In this document: positions 1 through 5,785 of the stretch, one piece after another | How the letters are laid out: every line of letters starts with the position of its first letter | Position numbering within the stretch: the first letter of the stretch is position 1 | DNA from: a bacterium | GTDB lineage: Bacteria; CSSED10-310; JAJRTK01 | Length of the DNA stretch: 10,891 nucleotides | Assembly: GCA_024278345.1 (NCBI GenBank) | Contig: JAJRTK010000330.1 | Coordinates: 1-10,891, forward strand | Direction: 5' to 3' | The notes under the pieces: model-generated | What the model saw: only the letters and a program-made list of their open reading frames with translations | Told to the model about the DNA's origin: nothing | Databases searched by the model: none | Translations under genes and position numbers: made by a program

Positions 1-603
1 GACCGATTGGATCTGTTTGAGCGCCAGACTCTTTCCAAGGCGGTGGACGACCTCCAGAGCGTCATCCGAAGCACGACCAAAGGCAAGTTGCCCTGTAGTC
101 GGATGCTCGACAATGGGCGCGTGGCCATCGTAGGGCATGGTCTGGGCGGTGCAACCGCGATTCTGGCCTCAGCCCTGGAGCCCCAGATCCAAGCTTTGGT
201 CACTTGGGCCACGCCTTTCCATCTAGTGGAGGCGGGCAACCGCCACCTGGCAGGGTGGAAACTCCAAGGAGACTGGCAAGGCAGTTGTGAGTGGAGCGGC
301 CAGCGGCTGCGCCTCCGCCCCGAGTTCCTGGAAGAGATGGATCGCTCACAAGAGGCCCTGGCGACAGCCATGGTGCAGTTGCGGGCGTTTCAGCTCATCG
401 TGCAAGGGACGAAGGACGCCGCCACGCCACCGTCAGAAGCCAGCTCGCTTTACGAAATTGCCCCGGAAAGCGGCGTCGATCTGGTTTGGATCGAGGGTGC
501 CGATCATTCTTTCGGCACGACTCATCCCTTTTCCGGCACCTCCACGCATCTCGAAAAGGCTATCGCCCACACCCGATCATTCCTGAAAGATGTGCTCTAT
601 TGA
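1..603 (+). CDS. Alpha/beta-hydrolase-fold protein, 5'-truncated by window edge
   Basis: The reading frame is open from the first base, so the N-terminus lies outside the window and 200 residues are visible. The visible part has the layout of an alpha/beta hydrolase C-terminal region. A strand plus nucleophile-elbow sequence AIVGHGLGGATAIL sits at visible residues 42-55, an acid-loop candidate GTKDAATPP has Asp139, and a histidine loop GADHSF has His169. These families normally use a Ser-Asp/Glu-His triad with Ser in the elbow (GHSxGG). Here the Ser position is Gly47 (codon ggt), so ordinary esterase chemistry is doubtful unless another nucleophile is used. No signal peptide can be judged. 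It ends 29 bp before the convergent FmdB-family gene. The substrate cannot be inferred. The fold assignment is fairly sure; the activity is unknown. Confidence 0.75.
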   Translation, partial: DRLDLFERQTLSKAVDDLQSVIRSTTKGKLPCSRMLDNGRVAIVGHGLGGATAILASALEPQIQALVTWATPFHLVEAGNRHLAGWKLQGDWQGSCEWSGQRLRLRPEFLEEMDRSQEALATAMVQLRAFQLIVQGTKDAATPPSEASSLYEIAPESGVDLVWIEGADHSFGTTHPFSGTSTHLEKAIAHTRSFLKDVLY

Positions 604-618
604 CCGGCAGAACGCCGG
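604..618. terminator. Short hairpin between convergent genes
   Basis: CCGGC (604-608) pairs with GCCGG (614-618) around a five-base loop directly after the hydrolase stop codon. No T-run follows on either strand, so a role in ending transcription of the convergent genes is only a guess. Confidence 0.25.
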
Positions 619-632
619 GCCCACCGCGCCCC

Positions 633-845
633 CTATTCGAAGCCACAGGCATTGGGCGTTGGACAACCCTGGCAGGAGGCGGGAATCTCTTGACGGCCCG
701 TTGACACGGTCATGGCAAAAGAGGAAAACTGCTTCTCCGTCTCTCCGCCACAATTCTTGCACTGGGGGAGAGTCTCGGTCCTCGAAAGCTCCAGGATTTC
801 AAACTCATGGTGACACTGCTTACACCGGTACTCGTAGATCGGCAT
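633..845 (-). CDS. FmdB-family small zinc-ribbon protein
   Basis: This 70-residue protein begins MPIYEYRCKQC, the signature opening of the FmdB / CxxC_CxxC_SSSS putative regulatory family. Two CxxC knuckles (Cys8/Cys11 and Cys29/Cys32) should bind one zinc. A Ser-containing stretch (QFSSFAMTVS, residues 39-48) and a Cys-rich tail (Cys58, Cys61, Cys67) follow. The start is the ATG at 845, not a farther in-frame ATG at 884: the family motif begins there and a TAGGGGAAG sequence gives a ribosome site that overlaps the upstream gene's stop. It lies 8 bp downstream of the ErpA-like gene, so the two are almost certainly co-transcribed. Family members have been proposed as regulators, but no general function is established, and metal or Fe-S handling is only suggested by the neighbour. 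Confidence 0.9.
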   Translation of the reverse strand: MPIYEYRCKQCHHEFEILELSRTETLPQCKNCGGETEKQFSSFAMTVSTGRQEIPASCQGCPTPNACGFE

Positions 846-853
846 GGCTTCCC

Positions 854-1177
854 CTAGGCGGAAAAGGAGCTGCCACAGCCGCAAGTGCGCATGGCATTGG
901 GGTTTTCGATTTTGAACCCGCCTCCCATCAAGGTTTCCACGTAATCCACGCTGGCCCCCGACAGGTATTGGTAGCTGATGGGATCGACCAAGACCTCGAA
1001 TTCCCCGTAAGAGGCGGTGCTATCCCTGTTGTCATGGGCGTCGGTGAAAGTGAGCCCGTACTGGAGGCCGCTGCAACCTCCTCCCGCCACATAGACTCGG
1101 AGCGCGTGCCCCGTTTTTCCCTGTTGCTGGATAATTTCTTTGACTTTCTCTATGGCCTTGTCGGTGAGACTGAGCAT
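854..1177 (-). CDS. erpA: A-type iron-sulfur carrier / insertion protein (ErpA/IscA/HesB family)
   Basis: This 107-residue protein belongs to the HesB/IscA/ErpA family, which carries Fe-S clusters and delivers them to apo-proteins in the cytoplasm. All three ligand cysteines are present: Cys35 in GGGCSGLQYG, and Cys99 and Cys101 in the C-terminal TCGCGSSF, spaced C-x63-C-x-C as expected. The central LVDPISYQYLSGASVDYVE stretch is also typical. An upstream ATG at 1351 exists, but the family domain begins at the ATG at 1177, where AAGGGA provides a plausible ribosome site; the earlier 58 residues look non-coding. ErpA versus IscA cannot be settled by sequence reading, so the symbol is provisional. 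It heads a two-gene operon with the FmdB-family gene. Complex I encoded nearby needs many Fe-S clusters, but a dedicated link is inference. Confidence 0.93.
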   Translation of the reverse strand: MLSLTDKAIEKVKEIIQQQGKTGHALRVYVAGGGCSGLQYGLTFTDAHDNRDSTASYGEFEVLVDPISYQYLSGASVDYVETLMGGGFKIENPNAMRTCGCGSSFSA

Positions 1178-1383
1178 GGTTCTTTCCCTTATCTTTGCAA
1201 AAACAGGCAAGGATCGAGCGTGCGGAGGCGGAAAGCCCCATTTTAGACGAGCCACTTTCGGAGATCTGGAGAGCATCCCCAGGACACAAGGCTTCCCTTC
1301 GGACAAGCTAACAAACAGAGCAGTTGTAAAATGGTTCGAACATTGAGTCAAAAGGTGATCCTGAATGGCTGAGGCGAAATGAG
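1178..1383. promoter_or_regulatory. Divergent intergenic region between the erpA operon and the fused synthase gene
   Basis: About 206 bp must contain promoters for both divergent units. I see no convincing -35/-10 pair. TAAAAT at 1327-1332 resembles a + strand -10 box but lacks a well-spaced -35. A strong Shine-Dalgarno-like AAGGTGAT at 1352-1359 serves a five-codon ORF (1365-1382, MAEAK) whose stop lies one base before the ATG of the next gene. The synthase gene itself has only GAGG (1371-1374) nine bases before its ATG. Confidence 0.4.
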
Positions 1384-3792
1384 ATGGCGAACCCCTCTAA
1401 AGTCTGGTTGAGGCTCCTGGTTAGTGGGCTTTTCTTGTTGTCGGGCGTTGCGGGGCTGGTGTATGAGATCCTTTGGAGCCGGCGTTTGGCCCTGGTTTTT
1501 GGAACGACGCTCCCGGCGGTGACGGCAGTCCTTTCCGCATTCATGGGAGGCCTGGGCCTGGGAAGCTTGATTTTCGGTTCGTTGGCGGACCGATGGAAGC
1601 GCCCGCTTTTCCTCTACGGGCTGCTGGAGATCGGGGTGGGGCTCTACGCGTTTGCTTTCGAGCCGTTGGCACGGCTGGTGGAGCGGTATGCTCTCCCGCT
1701 GGCAAGCTGGATGGGCGACTCGGGGTGGGGGCTCTCGGTGACGCGTTTTTTCTTGTGCCTACTGATTCTTGGGCCGCCGACGATCCTCATGGGGGGAACA
1801 CTGCCAGTTTTGACACGGGCTCTGTCGGGACGTTTGGAGGTTTTGGGCCGGAGGCTCGGTCTTCTGTACGGCGCGAATACTATCGGGGCTGTTCTTGGGA
1901 CGGTTCTGGCCGGTTTCTTGATGATACGTTTCTTGGGGCTCCATCTCTCGATGATGCTCGCTGGCGGCTTGAATCTACTGGTGGGTGTGGTGGCCGTGGC
2001 CTTGGGCCTAGGTTTGCCCGCGGCCCGGAAAAGTGAGACTGGGGCAGAGAAATCGGGCGGCGCGGGCCTCAACGGTAAGAGATTCTTTATTTTGGCCGCC
2101 TATGGCTTTTGCGGGTTTGCGGCGCTGGCTTGTCAGGTGAGCTGGACGCGAGTGCTGGTCCTAGTCCTGGGCACATCGGTGTACGCGTTCACGACGATGC
2201 TGGCCACCTTTCTACTGGGGCTTGCGCTTGGTGGCGCAGCCGCTGGCCGGTGGATCGACGGGCGGCCCAGGCTTCTGGAGTTGTTTGGCGTCATCGAGGT
2301 AGGGATCGGGTTTTCCGTCTTTGTCTCCATTGCACTGTTGGGGAGGTTACCAGTTCTTTTCTTGAGCTTGTTCGAGCAGGTGTCGGGGGGTGGTTTTGAA
2401 CTGTTCCAAGGTGCAATCTTCCTTTTGGCGGGACTTGTCATCTTTCTGCCGACGTTTCTCATGGGGGCCGCCTTCCCGGTGGCCAGCCGCATTTTCGTGG
2501 GGGAGCAGTCCCGGATCGGTCGAGACGTGGGAAGGCTGTACTGGTGGAACACGTGTGGCGCCATCTTCGGATCGGCTCTGGCGGGTTTCGTTTTTATCCC
2601 GGCTTTCGGGACTCGAAATACACTGGAAGGAGCGGCATTGCTCTTCGCCGCCATCGGGCTGGTGGCCTTGAACTTAGAGCCTGCCGAAGGCCGTGGCAAG
2701 AGAATAGGTTTGACGCCGATCCTGGTTCTCTTCCTGGCGATCCTCCATTTCGGAATCGCGCCATGGCAAGAAACCCTCTTGAGCAGCGGTGTCTACGTCT
2801 ATGCACCTCAAATGGAAGACGGCTTCCAGAGCAACCAGAAATTTCTGATGTATCGGGAAGGAATTCACTCCCTTGTGGCCGTCACGGAGCAGGCCGGAGT
2901 CAGGAGCCTGCGGATCAACGGCAAAACGGACGGCTCCGATGGCGGAGACATGACCACCCAAGTGCTCCTTGCCCAACTTCCCCTCCTTCTTCACCCGGCC
3001 CCGAAAAGGGCGCTGATCATTGGCCTTGGCACGGGCGTGACCGCGGGATCCGCCGCAAGGCATCCAAACGTGGACGTGGAATGCCTGGAGATCGATCCAG
3101 AGGTCATTCGGGCTTCCGGGTTTTTCTCTCACGTCAATGGAAACGTCCTCGAAAACCCAAGGGTCCGGGTGCGCCAGGTGGATGCCAGGACCTGGCTCGC
3201 CAGGCCGGGACCGAGTTACGACGTGATCATCTCCGAGCCCTCCAACCCCTGGATCACCGGGGTCTCGAACCTATTTACCCGCGAGCACTTCGAGGCCGGG
3301 CGGCGACGCCTCTCCGGCCTGGGTTTCTTCTGCCAGTGGGTACACTCCTACTACATGTCCCCCGACAATCTGCGAACCATCCTCCGGACCTTCGTGGAGG
3401 TCTTTCCTCATTCGAGCCTTTGGGAGGCCTCCACCGGCGACTACCTGATCCTAGGCCGGAGCGGCCCCTTCGATCCCAACGTCATCAAGAAGGCGCTTCT
3501 CCAAGGCTGGCAAGAGCAAGGAGTGCGAGACGATCTGTCGAGAATCGGAATCCAGGAGCCACAAGATCTCCTGGCCCGGCAGATTCTGACTCCCTCTGAG
3601 CTACGGGAATTCATCAAGGGCGGCGAGATCAACACCGATGATCGCCCTGTCGTCGAGTTCCTGAGCCCCCTCTCCATGTACCGGGAGACCTACCTGCCAA
3701 ACCTCCGGGAAATCATGCGCTTCGCCCACCGAAGAACGGCCAGGGATGCACAACGACCCCAAGACGAACCGGCAAGAGAAGCGCGGCCGTGA
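1384..3792 (+). CDS. Fused membrane (MFS-like) / spermidine-synthase-like protein
   Basis: This is an 802-residue, two-part protein. Residues about 8-460 form roughly a dozen or more hydrophobic segments in two similar halves; both contain a W-R-(V/L)-L-V-x-G-T-(S/T) stretch (around residues 31-42 and again near 258-270), suggesting an internal duplication. Residues about 490-780 are a Rossmann methyltransferase-like domain of the spermidine synthase superfamily: a substrate-loop sequence RINGKTDGSDGGDMTTQ, the SAM-binding GLGTG (547-551), acidic Glu569/Asp571 for the ribose, QVDAR with Asp600, then ISEPSNPW (616-623) and a late INTDDRPVVEF. At the position of the catalytic Asp of SpeE-type enzymes it has Glu618 in SEPSNP, so true aminopropyl transfer is doubtful; this is common in the fused family. 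It sits alone, with a terminator-like palindrome and the nuo promoter downstream. Its physiological substrate is unknown. Confidence 0.9.
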   Translation: MANPSKVWLRLLVSGLFLLSGVAGLVYEILWSRRLALVFGTTLPAVTAVLSAFMGGLGLGSLIFGSLADRWKRPLFLYGLLEIGVGLYAFAFEPLARLVERYALPLASWMGDSGWGLSVTRFFLCLLILGPPTILMGGTLPVLTRALSGRLEVLGRRLGLLYGANTIGAVLGTVLAGFLMIRFLGLHLSMMLAGGLNLLVGVVAVALGLGLPAARKSETGAEKSGGAGLNGKRFFILAAYGFCGFAALACQVSWTRVLVLVLGTSVYAFTTMLATFLLGLALGGAAAGRWIDGRPRLLELFGVIEVGIGFSVFVSIALLGRLPVLFLSLFEQVSGGGFELFQGAIFLLAGLVIFLPTFLMGAAFPVASRIFVGEQSRIGRDVGRLYWWNTCGAIFGSALAGFVFIPAFGTRNTLEGAALLFAAIGLVALNLEPAEGRGKRIGLTPILVLFLAILHFGIAPWQETLLSSGVYVYAPQMEDGFQSNQKFLMYREGIHSLVAVTEQAGVRSLRINGKTDGSDGGDMTTQVLLAQLPLLLHPAPKRALIIGLGTGVTAGSAARHPNVDVECLEIDPEVIRASGFFSHVNGNVLENPRVRVRQVDARTWLARPGPSYDVIISEPSNPWITGVSNLFTREHFEAGRRRLSGLGFFCQWVHSYYMSPDNLRTILRTFVEVFPHSSLWEASTGDYLILGRSGPFDPNVIKKALLQGWQEQGVRDDLSRIGIQEPQDLLARQILTPSELREFIKGGEINTDDRPVVEFLSPLSMYRETYLPNLREIMRFAHRRTARDAQRPQDEPAREARP

Positions 3793-3823
3793 GCCTTTCC
3801 TGGGGGTTGGGGTCCGCTCCCGT

Positions 3824-3858
3824 CGCGCGGCGGCCGCCGCGCGCCACTCGCCTTTTTT
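3824..3858 (+). terminator. GC-rich palindrome plus T-tract, candidate terminator of the fused synthase gene
   Basis: Bases 3824-3843 are a perfect 20-bp palindrome of C and G only. A tract of six T (3853-3858) follows after nine bases. The location, 31 bp after the stop codon, fits a terminator. The palindrome has no natural loop, so the RNA hairpin would have about eight pairs, and the gap to the T-tract is longer than ideal. Confidence 0.5.
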
Positions 3859-4005
3859 CCCAAAGCAACCGTCATGGAAGCTTGGTGCGATGAAAGGCGG
3901 ACGGTGGCGGTCGGACGGACGCCGCCGGGAGCGGAGTACAACCATGAAAAAAAGAGTTTTTGCCATGCTTGGCTGAAGAGGTTCCAAAACCGGGTTCCGG
4001 TGGCG

Positions 4006-4053
4006 TTTGTGTTTCATGGCCGGGAAAGGTTTGTGTCTCATGGCCGGGAAAGG
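4006..4053. repeat. 24-bp tandem direct duplication
   Basis: The 24-base unit beginning TTTGTGTTTCATGGCC at 4006-4029 is repeated immediately at 4030-4053 with one difference (T to C in the eighth base). Nothing marks it as coding. It is probably a recent slippage duplication, or a paired protein-binding site upstream of the nuo promoter. Confidence 0.85.
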
Positions 4054-4192
4054 GGATCCTGGAGTCGCCAAGGGGGAGCTCGGTCGTGGAGCGCGTTGTG
4101 GTTTCTTGCTCCGTTTTTCGGTGATGTAGGGAGGGGATTTGGGGCGGTTGAAGTGAAGGAAGAAACAGGGCGATTCGTGGAGGGACATTCCC

Positions 4193-4221
4193 TTGACAGG
4201 TGGAGGGTCGGGGGATATAAA
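4193..4221 (+). promoter_or_regulatory. Near-consensus sigma70-type promoter of the nuo operon
   Basis: TTGACA at 4193-4198 is a perfect -35 consensus. TATAAA at 4216-4221 is a near-perfect -10, and the spacer is exactly 17 bp. Transcription would start near 4228, giving a leader of about 95 nt before the preferred nuoA start. It is the only strong promoter-like sequence ahead of nuoA and is correctly oriented. Confidence 0.8.
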
Positions 4222-4238
4222 GGGGTTCTGCCGAAGTC

Positions 4239-4290
4239 GCTTGTGAATGAAGGAACAAGCCCGTCGTCCTGGTGATTGCTAGCCTAGGCT
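4239..4290 (+). promoter_or_regulatory. Structured nuo leader: hairpin, mini-ORF and short palindrome
   Basis: In the predicted leader, GCTTGT (4239-4244) can pair with ACAAGC (4255-4260) around a ten-base loop. An 11-codon ORF (4247-4282, MKEQARRPGDC) starts inside that loop. Its stop overlaps the perfect palindrome AGCCTAGGCT (4281-4290). It matches no riboswitch I recognise; translational control is possible but unproven. Confidence 0.35.
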
Positions 4291-4311
4291 TGGTCGATGT
4301 CGAGAGGAATT

Positions 4312-4317
4312 GGAGGG
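4312..4317 (+). promoter_or_regulatory. Ribosome binding site that selects the nuoA GTG start
   Basis: GGAGGG lies six bases before the in-frame GTG at 4324. The alternative ATG at 4297 has only a weak TAGGCT upstream, so the GTG is preferred. Confidence 0.65.
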
Positions 4318-4323
4318 CAGACA

Positions 4324-4695
4324 GTGGACGGACCGGTCGTACCCATCGTTCTATTTTTTGCCGCGGCCATTGGGAGTGGCGTGGTGATGATCGTCCTTTC
4401 CCAGTGGCTGGGCAACAAGTTTGGTCCTCGGGACCTCACGGAGACGAAGCTCGACTCTTTCGAGTCGGGGATGCCGAGTCAGGGATACCGTGGAGAGGGA
4501 TTCCACGTAAAATTTTTCCTTGTGGCGATTTTGTTTATTTTGTTCGACGTGGAGGTGATCTGCCTCTATCCATGGGCTGTGGTTTTTCGTGATCTTGGAG
4601 GCCAAGGACTGGCGGCCATTGGATTTTTCCTGCTCCTTCTCATGACTGGCTACGCTTATGCGTGGAAACGCGGGGCTTTGGATTGGGGTGCATGA
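4324..4695 (+). CDS. nuoA: NADH-quinone oxidoreductase subunit A
   Basis: A small integral-membrane subunit of complex I, located beside NuoH at the entrance to the quinone site. From the GTG start it has 123 residues and three hydrophobic segments: an N-terminal one after MDGPVVP, a central one, and a C-terminal one. The family hallmarks are visible: a DSFESG loop (the equivalent of YECG/YESG) followed by FFLVAILFILFDVEVICLYPWA, whose acidic FDVE is the conserved charged pair in the second helix. Starting at the ATG at 4297 would add nine residues (132 total); the strong ribosome site favours the GTG. It is the first gene of the operon after the promoter at 4193-4221, and its stop is three bases before nuoB. 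The identity is secure; the start is less certain. Confidence 0.95.
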   Translation: MDGPVVPIVLFFAAAIGSGVVMIVLSQWLGNKFGPRDLTETKLDSFESGMPSQGYRGEGFHVKFFLVAILFILFDVEVICLYPWAVVFRDLGGQGLAAIGFFLLLLMTGYAYAWKRGALDWGA

Positions 4696-4698
4696 ACA

Positions 4699-5181
4699 AT
4701 GTTTGACGGCGGGTTTTTGACGACTCAGTTGGACAAGGTCATCGGGTGGAGCCGGAAGTATTCCCTGTTCCAGTATCCGTTCGTGACGGCGTGCTGCGGG
4801 ATGGAGTTCATGTCCACGGCGTGCTCTCACTACGATATTTCGCGGTTTGGCGCGGAGATTCCGCGGTTTTCGCCCCGGCAAGCGGACGTCCTGTTCGTTG
4901 TGGGAACGATTTCGCACAAGCTGTCGCCGGTGCTCAAGCGGGTGTACGACCAGATGTGCAATCCGAAATGGGTTGTGGCATTTGGTGCTTGTGCCAGCAC
5001 TGGTGGTTTTTACGATAACTACGCTACGGTGATGGGGATCGACCGCATTCTGCCGGTGGATATTTATATCGCGGGTTGCCCTCCTCGTCCGGAGGCGGTG
5101 CTGGACGGGCTGCTGCAGCTCCAGGCGAAGGTCGAGGGCCGCACCACCGGCGAAAGCGGCCTCGTGCAAACTTCGGGCTGA
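4699..5181 (+). CDS. nuoB: NADH-quinone oxidoreductase subunit B (N2 cluster)
   Basis: A 160-residue peripheral-arm subunit that holds Fe-S cluster N2, the last electron carrier before quinone. The four ligand cysteines are in place: the adjacent pair Cys32-Cys33 in TACCGMEFM, Cys98 in FGACAST, and Cys127 in AGCPPRPE. The [17 protein letters not shown] segment (47-63) is diagnostic of NuoB. The usual QMPEPKW reads QMCNPKW here, which adds Cys87, a non-ligand cysteine. A GGGGTG ribosome site lies within the end of nuoA, and the start is three bases after the nuoA stop, indicating tight translational coupling. Length is normal for the family. It contacts NuoD to form the quinone chamber. Confidence 0.97.
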   Translation: MFDGGFLTTQLDKVIGWSRKYSLFQYPFVTACCGMEFMSTACSHYDISRFGAEIPRFSPRQADVLFVVGTISHKLSPVLKRVYDQMCNPKWVVAFGACASTGGFYDNYATVMGIDRILPVDIYIAGCPPRPEAVLDGLLQLQAKVEGRTTGESGLVQTSG

Positions 5182-5215
5182 AGTTAGGGAACAATCAACT
5201 CTCATTGGAGCGAGT

Positions 5216-5785
5216 ATGGCGCCTGAAGAGCTAATCGAAACGATCCGAGAGAGGTTTGGCGACGCGGTCCTGGGAAGCCATACCGCCCACGGGGACGCGA
5301 CGGTTGTGGTGACTCCCGAGGAGCTGCGGAATGTTTGCCAGTTTGCCCGCGACGAGCCGCAACTTCGGTTCGAGCTACTCTTGGACGTGACGGCGGTGGA
5401 TCTTTCCAAGCTGCCTGAATGGGAGACGCGGTTCGAGCTCGTGGTTCACCTTCGGTCGATCGAGAACGTTGCGATTCTCCGCATCAAGGTACCGGTGGGG
5501 GAAGAAGATCCACGAGTTCCGAGTGTCACGAAGATCTACCCCGCCGCGAACTGGTTCGAGCGCGAAGTTTACGACATGTTCGGCATCGAGTTCGACGGGC
5601 ATCCGGACCTTCGGCGGATTCTTCTGTACGACGAGTTCGAAGGACATCCGTTGCGGAAGGACTACCCGTTCGACCGCCAACACCCCCTGGTGCCGCTCCG
5701 GGAAGCCTGGACACCTGGGATCGCATGGAAACTCGAGGAACGTTGGGGACAATATGCTAGAGATCGTGGAGAACCGCCAGCCTGA
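5216..5785 (+). CDS. nuoC: NADH-quinone oxidoreductase subunit C
   Basis: A 189-residue peripheral-arm subunit without cofactors (the 30-kDa subunit homologue) that packs against NuoD. The family signature is clear: WFEREVYDMFGIEFDGHPDLRRIL in the middle, then GHPLRKDYPF near residue 145. The earlier LLLDVTAVDLSKLP corresponds to the conserved 'dlTavD' strand. The start at 5216 has GGAG five bases upstream; the gap after nuoB is 34 bp. It is a separate gene, not a NuoCD fusion as in E. coli, and its last 32 bases overlap the nuoD start in another frame, which implies coupled translation of the C and D partners. Confidence 0.96.
   Translation: MAPEELIETIRERFGDAVLGSHTAHGDATVVVTPEELRNVCQFARDEPQLRFELLLDVTAVDLSKLPEWETRFELVVHLRSIENVAILRIKVPVGEEDPRVPSVTKIYPAANWFEREVYDMFGIEFDGHPDLRRILLYDEFEGHPLRKDYPFDRQHPLVPLREAWTPGIAWKLEERWGQYARDRGEPPA

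Larger units (their letters stand above)
3793..4192. other. Gene-free spacer between the fused synthase gene and the nuo promoter
   Basis: No frame in these 400 bases shows family-like protein. Long open frames on both strands are low-complexity, arginine/proline-rich products of GC bias. The stretch holds a GC palindrome near the left end, a 24-bp tandem duplication, and a ten-codon ORF at 3944-3976 (MKKRVFAMLG) with GGAG seven bases before its ATG. That ORF resembles the start of a lost gene or signal peptide, but nothing recognisable follows. A small hairpin ACCGG-GTT-CCGGT lies just before the duplication. An untranslated RNA could be encoded here, but I have no direct support for one. 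Confidence 0.6.

Noticed and set aside
4006-4053. Tandem repeat as the start of a CRISPR array
   Set aside because: The two copies are directly adjacent with no spacers, only two exist, and no cas gene is nearby.
3601-4188. 195-codon open frame on the minus strand across the spacer
   Set aside because: Runs antisense into the conserved C-terminus of the fused synthase, is Arg/Pro-rich, and its only repeated feature is the 24-bp DNA duplication read as protein.
3874-4275. 133-codon + strand open frame in the spacer
   Set aside because: It runs across the near-consensus nuo promoter, has no family resemblance and looks like GC-bias product.
4351-5409. 352-codon open frame antisense to nuoA-nuoB-nuoC
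   Set aside because: Antisense shadow spanning three well-supported genes with no protein-family features.
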